Of a stretch of DNA of 64,000 nucleotides, positions 9,241-17,378 are shown in pieces. Source of the stretch: Pedosphaera parvula Ellin514 (GTDB lineage: Bacteria > Verrucomicrobiota > Verrucomicrobiia > Limisphaerales > Pedosphaeraceae). A program made the translations under genes and the position numbers. The notes beneath the pieces were generated by a model. The model made no database searches and had not been told where the DNA came from. It saw nothing but the letters and a program-made list of their open reading frames with translations. Numbering within the stretch: position 1 is the first letter of the stretch; the number at the start of each line of letters is the position of its first letter. The stretch spans positions 1 through 64,000 of the forward strand of contig NZ_ABOX02000036.1 of the NCBI RefSeq assembly GCF_000172555.1. Direction: 5' to 3'.

Positions 9241-9831
9241 CTACTTGTGCGCTGCTGCATTATTCGTTTCAGCATGTCGCGTGGGAGCATAGGCTATTTC
9301 ATTAGTTCCGAATTTATACAGAAGCAGACGTTTGTCGTGGTCAAACTCGAAAGTTCCGAGGTCCGGATAGGTGAGTAATCGCTCTTCTGTCTTTTGGATC
9401 GGGTTGAAATATACAAGACGGTAAAGGTACTTATGTTGTTCCACCTGGCGGGATGAGCCGTCATACTTTACTGCGATCCATAAATTTGTGCTCGACAACG
9501 GTGCAACCAAATCCCAAGGCATGGCAAAGCCCGCCTTTGCTTGTAAAAAACGTAAAACTTTCCGTTCGCCATCTTCACCTTGCAGGTAGAATCTCCATGT
9601 CTCGCTCGCCACATAGTTTAACTGCATGCCTTCCGGCGAGAAAGGCATGAAGACGTGGTTTTCAGTTGGCACTGCGAAAATCTGCTCTGAAATTTGTCCT
9701 TCAGAGTTTGTCCTAACGCCAACCACGCTTTCCCTGCCGACTTTGCTGCCTATGGGAATCTGGATACAGCCTGTCTGAAACATTAAACAAAGTAAAAGAA
9801 TGATGGTCGCAGATGTGCGGTGTAGTTGCAT
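9241..9831 (-). CDS. Lipoprotein of unknown function
   Basis: A 196-residue protein with a type II signal peptide (SATIILLLCLMFQTGC). The lipobox FQTGC predicts a lipid-anchored cysteine at about residue 22. The mature part is rich in aromatic and charged residues (VASETWRFYLQGEDGERKV, WIAVKYDGSSRQVEQHKY) without a recognisable domain, perhaps a beta-rich sensor or binding fold. ATG at 9831 is preferred to a TTG at 9846. It is a single gene flanked by eroded sequence. Confidence 0.65.
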   Translation of the reverse strand: MQLHRTSATIILLLCLMFQTGCIQIPIGSKVGRESVVGVRTNSEGQISEQIFAVPTENHVFMPFSPEGMQLNYVASETWRFYLQGEDGERKVLRFLQAKAGFAMPWDLVAPLSSTNLWIAVKYDGSSRQVEQHKYLYRLVYFNPIQKTEERLLTYPDLGTFEFDHDKRLLLYKFGTNEIAYAPTRHAETNNAAAHK

Positions 9832-9849
9832 GGTGTGATTGGTCAACGT

Positions 9850-10245
9850 TATTTGCTTTTAGCTTCAGAAAACCGGAGCTCCAAAAGAATATTGAGGTCC
9901 CAAAAGACAACGAAATATGGCGACGATTGGCCGGCATGCTCGATATGCAAGCCGACCGAAAAGATGCCTCTGTACCAGCTCAAACTCCGAATTCTGCTTT
10001 TGGGAAAGATTGTAGCGCCGTCCAAAACCCGAAAGCTGTAACACCTGACGATCGCCTGAAAGTGTCGTAAATGGGTAACTTGCGTTGAGGGAATCCAACC
10101 TCGCTGCTCCTGTCTGTGTAAATGCAACATTCATGTCAGCACGCGAATCCGCATACGATGCAAAACTGAGCCACGTCGGGCCAATAATGTCAACCGCGAA
10201 AGCGGAACGGAAACGGCCAGGATGTTGTCGACTCCAGCATCTCGT
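9850..10245 (-). pseudogene. Possible degraded coding fragment
   Basis: On the minus strand the translation reads plausibly from about 10245 (HPGRFRSAFAVDIIGPTWLSF, broken here, then MNVAFTQTGAARLDSLNASY). The sense then seems to move to another frame near 10020, reading FSVGLHIEHAG and WDLNILLELRFSEAKSK. One frameshift would join the two halves. No family is recognised and there is no good start site, so this may be a broken gene or chance. Confidence 0.25.
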
Positions 10246-10357
10246 CAGAAAGCGTGGTCAGGTTGTCTAAGATTATCTCGCAGGATGAAAAACAAAAGCC
10301 ACTATGCAATCAAAGTGGGGGGGGCACACAAATGAATGCATGCTCTCCAATCGCCAA

Positions 10358-10446
10358 CGTTACAAATCGAATAATCTCTTCGATCTGGGTTATCGTTTTC
10401 CAAGCCATAGTGCTCGGAAGTGTAACCCATCACTCCGGTTCATACC
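10358..10446 (-). mobile_element. Solo 5' end of an IS481-like element
   Basis: Reading on the minus strand, the sequence starts with the same 26-bp end (GGTATGAACCGG onward) as the element at 14470-15094. It contains an ATG and about 18 codons (MAWKTITQIEEIIRFVTLA) nearly matching that element's transposase start, then similarity stops. It is an orphan end left by deletion of the rest of the element. Confidence 0.75.
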
Positions 10447-10514
10447 GACTGATGTGAAATCGGCTTCGCCGGGCCGGTGGGGTTGATGATGCACTCATTT
10501 ATTTGTACCCGAAC

Positions 10515-11219
10515 TTACGCGCCGGCTCCGACTGCATGTTTTTCGGCCGTGAGTACTTCTAGAAGTGCACGGGCCGCAGCGGTGGACGAGGCCGGGTTCT
10601 GCCCGGTAATGAGGCGTCCATCCACGATTGCAAAACTCTGCCAGTCGGGAGCTTTCTCATAAAGGCCACCCACTCGCTTCAACTCATCCTCGACGAGGAA
10701 GGGCACAACATGGGTGAGGTGCACTGCCTCCTCTTCTCCGTTGGTGAAGCCAGTGACACGCTTGCCCTTTACGAGCGAAGCTCCCTCGTACATGGCCCGA
10801 TGGAACACGGCCGGCGAATGGCAGACCGCAGCGACGGGCTTGCCGGAATTGTAGAAAGACTCGATCAGGGCGATGGAATCGGGGTTATCGACAAGATCCC
10901 ACATCGGACCGTGGCCGCCCACGTAGAATATCGTGTCGAAGTCCTCCGCATTCATTTCGGATAGTTTGAGTGTTCGGGACAGCGTCTCTTGCGTCTTCGC
11001 GTCCTGCTTAAAGCGTGTCATCGCGGGAGTCTGATTTTCCGGCAAATCGCTCTTCGGATCGATCGGTGGTTGCCCGCCTTTCGGCGAGGCCAGTGTCAAA
11101 TCGACACCCGCATCCCGAAATACATAGTAAGGTGCCGCGAATTCCTCCAGCCAGAAGCCGGTCTTGCGACCGGTGTTGCCCAGTTGATCATGTGATGTCA
11201 GTACCATTAGTATTTTCAT
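10515..11219 (-). CDS. DJ-1/PfpI family protein (Hsp31-like, type 1 glutamine amidotransferase fold)
   Basis: A 234-residue cytoplasmic protein of the DJ-1/PfpI superfamily. The nucleophile elbow AAVCHSPAVF supplies the catalytic cysteine. The upstream FYVGGHGPMWDL and the acidic WLEEFAAPYYVF fit the Hsp31 / glyoxalase III-like branch, whose members act on methylglyoxal or as holding chaperones. Which activity applies here is not decided by sequence. AAAGGAG lies just upstream of the ATG. The gene is a single unit between IS remnants. Confidence 0.85.
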   Translation of the reverse strand: MKILMVLTSHDQLGNTGRKTGFWLEEFAAPYYVFRDAGVDLTLASPKGGQPPIDPKSDLPENQTPAMTRFKQDAKTQETLSRTLKLSEMNAEDFDTIFYVGGHGPMWDLVDNPDSIALIESFYNSGKPVAAVCHSPAVFHRAMYEGASLVKGKRVTGFTNGEEEAVHLTHVVPFLVEDELKRVGGLYEKAPDWQSFAIVDGRLITGQNPASSTAAARALLEVLTAEKHAVGAGA

Positions 11220-11581
11220 AGCTCGTTCTCCTTTGTTTTCTTATTTGATTGTCGGCTTACCTGGTGGTCAGGCTTTCTGAAGTAAGCCACCACTTAACCG
11301 TATATCCTCAGCACAAGCTTCGCAAAGCTGCTCGATTGGGGTTCCAAGTAAGGCCTTGGTGACTAGTCCCCTTGCGCGTTGGCGTAATCCGGAGTCATGC
11401 CGAAATCCGGTTAAGGGCGAAAGTCGGTTGTGATCGGTCACCTCATGACAAAACGAGCAGAAATCATTTCAATAAACAATTGGCAATCGTTTTATCGGAT
11501 TCGGTGCTGAGCCTGATGGAGGCCAATTCACACTGAGCTATAAATGGGCCGGTCAAATTATTGACGCTCATTTGAGATGGG

Positions 11582-11625
11582 GGTGTAAATAAGTTGGTCT
11601 GACCCCGTTTATGACCCGTTTATAA
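11582..11625 (+). repeat. IS-end-like sequence, second copy at 9091-9135
   Basis: GTGTAAATAAGTTGGTCTGA here aligns with GTGTAAAAAATTTGGTCTGA at 9093-9112, and both continue into a similar stretch with TTGACCC or ATGACCC. One copy abuts a transposase remnant, so a terminal repeat of an IS or a MITE is a fair guess. Confidence 0.4.
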
Positions 11626-11933
11626 GGCATGGGCAGGAGAGGAAAGTCTTGTCGGAAATTGCCGGGTTGAAAAGGAAATGCGGGGAAGCGGGCGAGATGC
11701 TGGCACGGGAGCAAAACCATTTTGCCAATCATGCATCCCCAATGAACTACCAGACCATTGCGCGGCGAGGCTGGCCAATCGGCTCGGAGGCAGTGGAATC
11801 GGCCTGTAAACAGAAGCAATGCCGCTTCAAAAGACCCGGACAGTTTTGGACTCCAAAAGGACTCCGACACCTCCTGGCCATTGATGAAGCCCGCCGCAAC
11901 CACCACTGGGACCAACTTTGGACTTCAAACTAA
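11600..11933 (+). pseudogene. C-terminal remnant of a transposase (ISKra4-like)
   Basis: The frame lacks a proper start but reads as a transposase C-terminus. It contains NHASPMNYQTIARRGWPIGS, EAVESACKQKQCRFKR and FWTPKGLRHLLAIDEARRNH. The pattern of GSxAVES, a basic stretch, then FW and a terminal HWDxLW fits ISKra4-type DDE transposases. Most of the gene, including the first catalytic aspartates, is missing. Confidence 0.6.
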
Positions 11934-11956
11934 GAACAGTGTCAGGATGCGCACTC

Positions 11957-11968
11957 ACATGAACATGT
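11957..11968. promoter_or_regulatory. Palindromic 12-mer ACATGAACATGT
   Basis: ACATGAACATGT lies inside the longer inverted repeat CACATGaaCATGTG. The same 12-mer occurs on the other strand at 41847-41858 and 51856-51867, each time ahead of a gene for an exported protein. Here the next gene, 530 bp on, encodes the secreted lysozyme. Confidence 0.35.
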
Positions 11969-12497
11969 GGTTGGGTGTTGGATTGACAGGAGTTTTGGAT
12001 TGCTTTAATCTCGCGGGTGAATTTCCAGTTCGCGTTGCATGCCCAGATGCTCTCTATTCGCAAGTCAAGAATTCTAGTTCAATAAAGACCCTACTCGCAA
12101 GAGCATAGCCAGGTTTAAAAGAGACAAATAAACAAGCCAGAAGCGCAGTCGTTTTTAATTTTCAATCATCGGCACACACGCGGGCGAAAGCCCACTTCTT
12201 AAAAAGCAGAAATTTTTTAACTGGCCCTTGTGTTGTAGAAGCTTGGGCCGCTGTCCCACCGGCAATTTGCGGTGTGCCGGACATAAAAGTTCAGAGCTTG
12301 TACATCTTACAAATAGGGCAGTAACAGTCTCTGCTGGATGAGGAGTCTGTCGCTGCTTGAGCCGCCCTGCCTTGCACATCATGAATCTGAAACCAACCAG
12401 TTCAGAATCTGCAATCCTCCATCACTGCGGGAGCATTGGGAGATTACAGATCCACAAATTAATGCTCCTGCAAAAGACTAACAGAAAGAAACAAACC

Positions 12498-13277
12498 ATG
12501 AAAACCTTATTACAACGTATCGGGATGAAAACATCCCTCGGACTGGCTGCCGCGCTGGCGCTGGTTGTTGGTGCGCAAAGTGCGCAAGCGAACAACCTGT
12601 TTGGCATCGATGTATCAAGCTACCAGGGGTCGATCAACTGGTCGAGCGCGCATTCCTGCGGAGCGCAGTACGGCTTTGCCAAGGCGACCGAAGGGACCTA
12701 CTTCCAGGATGCTTACTTCAATGGCAACATGAACAACGGCAAGGCTGCCGGCGTGCAAATGGGCGCGTATGATTTCTGCCGCCCTGACCTCTACAGCCCG
12801 GCCACGGAGGCCAATTACTTCTGGGGCTTTGCGGGAGGCAAGATCGCTCCCGACGGCAAGTCCCTCTATCCGATGGCGGATTTTGAGGTGTTTAATGGCC
12901 ATGTTGGCGCCGCCAACTACACGGCCTGGTTCAATGCCTGGTCTTCGACCGTTAAGGGCAAGACCTCGCACTTCCTGCATCCGGTGATCTATTGCAGCGC
13001 CGGCAACGGTGCCTGCGACCTGATCGAATATGACCAGCCAGGCGGCATCTATCTCTCTGCCTGGATTGCAAACTACAACGGTCAGAACCTGTACACGGGC
13101 AATCCCTGGACCTGCTGCACTTGCTGCAACGCCTGGCAGCAGGGCTGTGGTGGTTCCAATTGGACCTACTGGCAGGTAAGCTCGACCGGCAGTTTGTGCG
13201 GCATTTCGGGCAACACCGACTTCGATGCCTATCCGCTGTCTCTGTCGGAGCTGATCGCCTATCAGGGCGTGAAATAG
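12498..13277 (+). CDS. Secreted GH25 lysozyme-like muramidase
   Basis: A 259-residue protein of glycoside hydrolase family 25, which cleaves the MurNAc-GlcNAc bond of peptidoglycan. A signal peptide (LGLAAALALVVGAQSAQA) ends at about residue 31, and the domain fills the rest. It shows GIDVSSYQGSINW at the start of the barrel, YGFAKATEG, YDFCRPD and the catalytic-site MADFEV (the D-x-E pair). Many cysteines, including a CCTCC stretch near residue 215, suggest disulphides in the exported protein. ATG at 12498 places the signal peptide correctly. The role may be wall turnover, predation or competition. Confidence 0.9.
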   Translation: MKTLLQRIGMKTSLGLAAALALVVGAQSAQANNLFGIDVSSYQGSINWSSAHSCGAQYGFAKATEGTYFQDAYFNGNMNNGKAAGVQMGAYDFCRPDLYSPATEANYFWGFAGGKIAPDGKSLYPMADFEVFNGHVGAANYTAWFNAWSSTVKGKTSHFLHPVIYCSAGNGACDLIEYDQPGGIYLSAWIANYNGQNLYTGNPWTCCTCCNAWQQGCGGSNWTYWQVSSTGSLCGISGNTDFDAYPLSLSELIAYQGVK

Positions 13278-13332
13278 CAGGAAAGAGCATTCCGGTGGCG
13301 AGAGAGAGTATCTCCACTGTGTATGAATTCAA

Positions 13333-13366
13333 AACCTGCGCAAATCCACGAGACTTTGCGCAGGTT
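13333..13366. terminator. Strong hairpin after the lysozyme gene
   Basis: A perfect 12-bp stem (AACCTGCGCAAA pairing with TTTGCGCAGGTT, 10-nt loop) starts 55 bp after the lysozyme stop codon. No T-run follows, so it may be a terminator without a U-tract or an mRNA-stabilising hairpin. Confidence 0.55.
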
Positions 13367-13473
13367 CCCTGCAGAAAATAGGTTTTAGTAACGGAAGCAG
13401 AAATGCAGAAGAATCAGAGTGAACCACTTTTTTTTTAGGTACACAGATATAACCAGTAAACAACAGGACTATT

Positions 13474-14430
13474 ATGAATTTAAAATTAGAGAAAACATTA
13501 ATCTTGATCACGGCGTTCACAGCGTTTTCCATCATTGCCCAGGAATTCGCACCAATCATTCCACCAGACAAAGAGAAGGTAAGTTATGCTTTGGGAATGC
13601 AGATGGCTTTGGAATTCAAGCCTACTGGTGTGCATCTTGATCCCGATGTGGTTGCCCAGAGCGTCAAGGATGTGTTGGAAGGAAAACCGACAGTCATGAA
13701 GGAATCCGACATTGCGGAAATTCTTAATAAGGCACGGCAGGATGGGCTTTCGACCTATACGATGACAGTAAAGGGCAGGGACAAATTCAGCTATGCGGCC
13801 GGAATGAGAAGGGGACTGCAACTTCAACTCGCAGGTGCGGAAATAGATTCCAGTGCTCTTGGCTTGGGGTTGAAGGAGATGTTGGAAGGGAAGCCAACTA
13901 AAGTTAAGGAATCAGAAATCGAGCCGCTTTTCAAGCAGGCACAAGCATATGCATTGGGTCAACAATCCAAAAAGAATAAAGCTGCCAGCGAAGATTTTCT
14001 GGCTAAAAACGCCAAAGAAAAGGGAGTCAAGGTTATGCCTGACGGTTTGCAATACAAGGTTCTGGAAGCAGGCAATGGCGAAAAGCCCACCACCAACGAT
14101 CTCATCATAGTAAAGTACCGGGGTACGTATGTTAATGGAACGGTATTTGACTACAAAGAGCATTTTTTGACCAGAAGCGACGCAGGAACCATGGGAATGC
14201 AGGAAGCTTTGCAACAAATGAGAGTTGGATCTAAATGGCAGATTTTTGTGCCCTCGGATCTTGCCTTTGGTCATAAAGGGGAACAGGCGCTGAAGATTGG
14301 TCCTGATTCAACTCTGATTTATGATCTGGAACTGGTTTCCATGCCCAAGCCTGGTGATCCATTAATTGGCACCGGCACGGTGGGCCATGGACTGGATGGG
14401 GAATATACAGCCTCCAATCCGGCCAAATGA
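13474..14430 (+). CDS. FKBP-type peptidyl-prolyl isomerase, exported
   Basis: A 318-residue protein of the FkpA/Mip type, which catalyses proline isomerisation and assists folding in the envelope. It has a signal peptide (about 1-22) and an N-terminal FKBP_N dimerisation region that appears twice: KVSYALGMQMALEFK and, about 80 residues later, KFSYAAGMRRGLQLQ, each followed by LEGKPT and KESxI. A C-terminal FKBP domain (about 190-295) follows, with LIIVKYRGTYVNGTVFD, WQIFVPSDLAFG and STLIYDLELV. The doubled N-terminal region is unusual. Its TGA overlaps the ATG of a truncated ABC-transporter gene. Confidence 0.88.
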   Translation: MNLKLEKTLILITAFTAFSIIAQEFAPIIPPDKEKVSYALGMQMALEFKPTGVHLDPDVVAQSVKDVLEGKPTVMKESDIAEILNKARQDGLSTYTMTVKGRDKFSYAAGMRRGLQLQLAGAEIDSSALGLGLKEMLEGKPTKVKESEIEPLFKQAQAYALGQQSKKNKAASEDFLAKNAKEKGVKVMPDGLQYKVLEAGNGEKPTTNDLIIVKYRGTYVNGTVFDYKEHFLTRSDAGTMGMQEALQQMRVGSKWQIFVPSDLAFGHKGEQALKIGPDSTLIYDLELVSMPKPGDPLIGTGTVGHGLDGEYTASNPAK

Positions 14431-15032
14431 TACGCGTTGAGAATCTCACCAAGGCGTTTGGCCCAAGTGTTAAGTGCCGCACTGCGGTCGTAAAAAGTGC
14501 CGTCTTCTGGCCGAACTGGTGTCACAAACACGGCGAGTTTTATGATGCCAATGCGGCCAAAATCCCGGAAAAAGTTGAAGTCCACCGTCCACACGTGGTT
14601 GGGGTGCGTGGGCACGGTCAGCCCTTCGTTGAGCGCAACGTACAGCCCCGCCTTGCGCCGCCGCTTTACGCTCAGGCCGTGGCGCCGGAGAATCTCGCCG
14701 ATGGTGCTCGGCGCGGGCGGCGACTCAATCCCATGGTTGAGCTCCAAAACCTTGTGCAGCTTCTTGGGCTCCCAGGTCTGGTGCAGCCGGCGCTCGGCCA
14801 GGACTAGGGCTTCCACCGCCAGGTCGGTTCGTTGCGGAAACTGGAGCGGACGATGGCTGCGCTGGGCCAAGCCCTGCAAGCCATCCGCGGCGTAGCGAGC
14901 CAAATGTTTGTAGCCAGTTTTGCGGCTGATGCCGAACTGCTCGCACAGTTCCGTCACCGTAAAGCGCGCGCTCCGCGCCAACATCACAAATCGAATCATC
15001 TCTTCCATCGGGGTCACAGTTTTCCAAGCCAT
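14319..15032 (-). pseudogene. Truncated IS481-like transposase
   Basis: The N-terminal half of an IS481-family transposase. It has a helix-turn-helix (FTVTELCEQFGISRKTGYKHL), a second DNA-binding region (PSTIGEILRRHGLSVKRRRK) and the start of the integrase core (HPNHVWTVDF, containing the first catalytic aspartate). After VDF the sequence departs from the family, so the rest of the DDE core is absent. The frame runs on by chance into the antisense of the FKBP gene and stops at 14319. It cannot be an active transposase. Confidence 0.8.
14427..14468 (+). pseudogene. N-terminal stub of an ABC-transporter ATPase gene
   Basis: An ATG overlapping the TGA of the FKBP gene (ATGA) opens a frame reading MIRVENLTKAFGPS, the standard first strand of ABC ATPases before the Walker A region. 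After about 14 codons the sequence passes into insertion-element DNA and no Walker motif follows. The gene was probably the next member of the FKBP operon and lost the rest when the element arrived. Confidence 0.65.
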
Positions 15033-15094
15033 AGTGCTTGGAAGTGTAACCCATCACTCCGGATAGACTGTAACCCATCACTCCGGTTCATACC
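14470..15094 (-). mobile_element. IS481-like element, 3'-truncated
   Basis: The outer end lies at about 15094 on the transposase 5' side and is shared base for base over 26 bp with the remnant at 10421-10446. A motif TGTAACCCATCACTCCGG occurs twice in tandem (15045-15062 and 15069-15086). No matching inverted end is seen near 14470, so the far end has been lost. Flanking sequences are an ABC-gene stub on one side and a broken frame on the other. Confidence 0.75.
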
Positions 15095-15278
15095 TGGACA
15101 AATGGTGAAAATCTAACTCGATGATTTGAACTACACCGTCCGATAAACTCATCAATTGAAATACTCCGATCGTAAATGGCTTCCGCATCACCGCATAATT
15201 ATACCGAATGCCAAAATTAATTTCCGGAATGGGGAAAGAACTGGAATAAATGGGGGGCAATAACTTCCCTTGCTTCAC
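15095..15278 (-). pseudogene. Coding fragment cut by the IS481-like element
   Basis: A GTG-started minus-strand frame reads plausibly (LPPIYSSSFPIPEINFGIRY, then VMRKPFTIGVFQLMSLSDG and IIELDFHHLS). It then enters the insertion element, where it ends after a few foreign codons. It is either a short gene or the middle of one whose 3' part was replaced. No family is recognised, and there is a stop codon directly upstream. Confidence 0.35.
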
Positions 15279-15453
15279 TTAGCACGACGCGCCGTTCTAC
15301 TTGCAAAATGCGCCAAATGAAAGATGGATTTGGGTCAGATGATGGTGGTTATCGGTCTATGCTTATAGGGATGACCTTCGACCAGCTTGAGCCATCGGCG
15401 AAGGCGCCGTGAACGAGTACGATGTCTTTAACAATTGAAGCGGATTGGATGAT
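15279..15453. other. Intergenic, nothing recognised
   Basis: No gene, hairpin or repeat is convincing between the broken frame and the end of the SnoaL-like gene. Confidence 0.3.
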
Positions 15454-15861
15454 TTACAGAGACATCGGGTTCTCCTCGAATAATTGGGCGACCATCGCTG
15501 AGTCCAAGTAGGCCCGAACTCTTGTGATGACATTGTTTTCGAAGGTGCAAACCCAGCAGTAACGATTGTCAAAACGCATGCCATTTTTTGCCGTCGCTAA
15601 CGAATGTAGTTCAACCACGGCTTCGTCATCCTTCACGAGAAGGTGCTCGACCTGCAACTGCGTACCTTTCGGAAGCACTTTTCCGAGCTTGGCGAACGTG
15701 CCGGCGACGAAGTCCGCCTTCGAGTGATAATGACCGGCCAAGGGATGGGTGCCCTCCACGATCCAATCGACGTCATTGGCAACGTGCGCAAAAAATTCAG
15801 CGCCGTCACCACTCTCGAGGCCTTTGAAAACCTGACGAACATAGTCTGCGGTGATAGCCAT
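15454..15861 (-). CDS. SnoaL-like / NTF2-fold protein
   Basis: A 135-residue cytoplasmic protein with the cone-like NTF2 fold. Family features are VRQVFKGLESGDGAEFFAHV, VDWIVEGTHPLAGHYHSKAD and the end strand NVITRVRAYLDSAMVAQLF. The group includes polyketide cyclases, ketosteroid isomerase-like enzymes and many of unknown function. ATG at 15861 is chosen because GAGAG precedes it. It is the last gene of a minus-strand cluster, 66 bp after the MmgE/PrpD gene. Confidence 0.8.
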   Translation of the reverse strand: MAITADYVRQVFKGLESGDGAEFFAHVANDVDWIVEGTHPLAGHYHSKADFVAGTFAKLGKVLPKGTQLQVEHLLVKDDEAVVELHSLATAKNGMRFDNRYCWVCTFENNVITRVRAYLDSAMVAQLFEENPMSL

Positions 15862-15927
15862 AGTATTCTCTCTTTCTTTATTTGTTGGATTCAAACTATC
15901 TTCGTTAGCTACTTTGCACAAATCGGA

Positions 15928-17301
15928 TCAACGTTGGCCTGTCTTGACGGAGCCGAGCAGTTTCATCAGGTCCCTGACCTGGATGTTTTCCACCGAACGC
16001 GCGGCGTCCTTGATCTCGCCGGATAGCCCCTCGTCGACGCGACCGGCCACGAGCCTGTCGAACTTCTCAACCTCGTCTTCCCATGTGAACGGATCGGAAG
16101 CGAGGCCTGGGTAGTCCTGGACCTCGTGCTCGATCACTTTGCCATCCTGTAGCCGGACTGTGATCTTGGCAGGCATTTTCCCGGGATACTCGTCCGTGTA
16201 TTCATGATTCGGCCGGACCGAAACCTTCTTTAACAAGCCCTGCACGTCGGGCTTGATGATACGGTCTGGTGTGAATTGCGCCGGCATCACGTCGCCATCA
16301 AGCAGGGCCACGGTGAGCAGGTACGGCAGGCTGTGATCCGCCTGCTCCTTGGTGCGGATGAATTTGTCCACGCCGTAGAGGCCACCGCCGGCAAAATCGT
16401 AGGCGAGTTGGAAGACCTCTGCTTCAATCGAGACCACCTTTCCGGCGGCGAGTTTGTTCTGCCTGGCGAGTTCGACCATGCAATGGACTGCGGACTGCGT
16501 GTGGATCATAGAGTTGTACTTTTTGATGGTGCTCTCCAGAACGCCCTCGTACCCCTGTTTTTCCCAATTGATATTGATATTCATCCTCAGGAGGTGATCA
16601 ATGCCCAGTGGGCCCTCGATCACTCGCAGCGGACCCTCCACCCCGCGGCGCGCGAGGAACAGTGTGTTCATGGCACCGAGCGCGGACTGCGCCGAGGCGA
16701 GGCCCTTCCATTGCGACAGTGGCTTCGCCCGAACAACAGCGAAAGACGCGTCGCTGACTGCGGCCATCGCGATGGCGTTCGCGATCTGCTGCTCGCTCAG
16801 ACCGAGCAGCCGGCCGGCGGCGGCGTTGTGCGAGAAGGCCAGTTGTGCGGTGTGGTCGAAGCCGCTACTCATGAAGTTGGCATGATCAACGAACCGTGAC
16901 TGAACCGTGTAGCCCAGTGCCACTCCCAGCATGAGATCGCGGCCGCTGCCGTCCATGTAATCAGCGATGGTCAGCGCCACGCCGAAATTGTCCGCCGTGT
17001 GACACGTTTCGGTTTGGGCCAAAAAGTTGTCCATGAAATCGACGTACCGAACCAGTGCTGTGTGCCAGAACGCCGCGTAGATCGGGTTTGCTTTTCCGCC
17101 GCCGATCAGCGCGCATGGACCCGTGCCGCCGAACTCCGCGACCTGCTCGCGACAGGCCTGAACAGGGCCGGCCCCCAGAGCCGCAATACAGCAGCCCAGA
17201 GAGTCCAGGATGTGGATTGGCAACTCCCTACGAGAGTCGGCCGAGAGGTCGTCGAAGGAAGCACGAGCGGCATACTTGGCGAGTGCTTCAACCTGGGTCA
17301 T
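15928..17301 (-). CDS. MmgE/PrpD family protein
   Basis: A 457-residue member of the MmgE/PrpD family, which includes 2-methylcitrate dehydratase and aconitate decarboxylase. Members act on small tricarboxylic acids without an iron-sulfur cluster. Family stretches are HILDSLGCCIAALGAG, AAFWHTALVRYVDFMD, ETCHTADNFGVAL, DHTAQLAFSHNAAAGRLLG and YNSMIHTQSAVHCMVELA. No methylcitrate synthase is nearby, so the substrate is open. The start at 17301 is fixed by CGGAGGA upstream; a longer frame to 17463 overlaps the preceding gene and lacks support. Confidence 0.88.
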   Translation of the reverse strand: MTQVEALAKYAARASFDDLSADSRRELPIHILDSLGCCIAALGAGPVQACREQVAEFGGTGPCALIGGGKANPIYAAFWHTALVRYVDFMDNFLAQTETCHTADNFGVALTIADYMDGSGRDLMLGVALGYTVQSRFVDHANFMSSGFDHTAQLAFSHNAAAGRLLGLSEQQIANAIAMAAVSDASFAVVRAKPLSQWKGLASAQSALGAMNTLFLARRGVEGPLRVIEGPLGIDHLLRMNININWEKQGYEGVLESTIKKYNSMIHTQSAVHCMVELARQNKLAAGKVVSIEAEVFQLAYDFAGGGLYGVDKFIRTKEQADHSLPYLLTVALLDGDVMPAQFTPDRIIKPDVQGLLKKVSVRPNHEYTDEYPGKMPAKITVRLQDGKVIEHEVQDYPGLASDPFTWEDEVEKFDRLVAGRVDEGLSGEIKDAARSVENIQVRDLMKLLGSVKTGQR

Positions 17302-17378
17302 GATCGGGTTCCTCCGTTTTTGGTGTGTGAGTTCATTTCTGTTACTCAGCGCGTAGTTCAGCTTCGCAAAGGCAACGT

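Larger units (their letters stand above)
11220..12497. other. Eroded intergenic zone with a transposase remnant
   Basis: About 1.3 kb with no intact gene. It contains an IS-end-like sequence (11582-11625), the C-terminal part of a transposase (to 11933) and a 12-bp palindrome (11957-11968). The 12110-12500 part has a short GGGC-GAAA-GCCC hairpin near 12183 and the leader of the lysozyme gene. Nothing else is recognised. Confidence 0.5.

Noticed and set aside
12155-12382. 75-codon minus-strand frame before the lysozyme gene
   Set aside because: No start signal and no recognisable motif; the translation could reflect a repeat, but nothing supports a gene.
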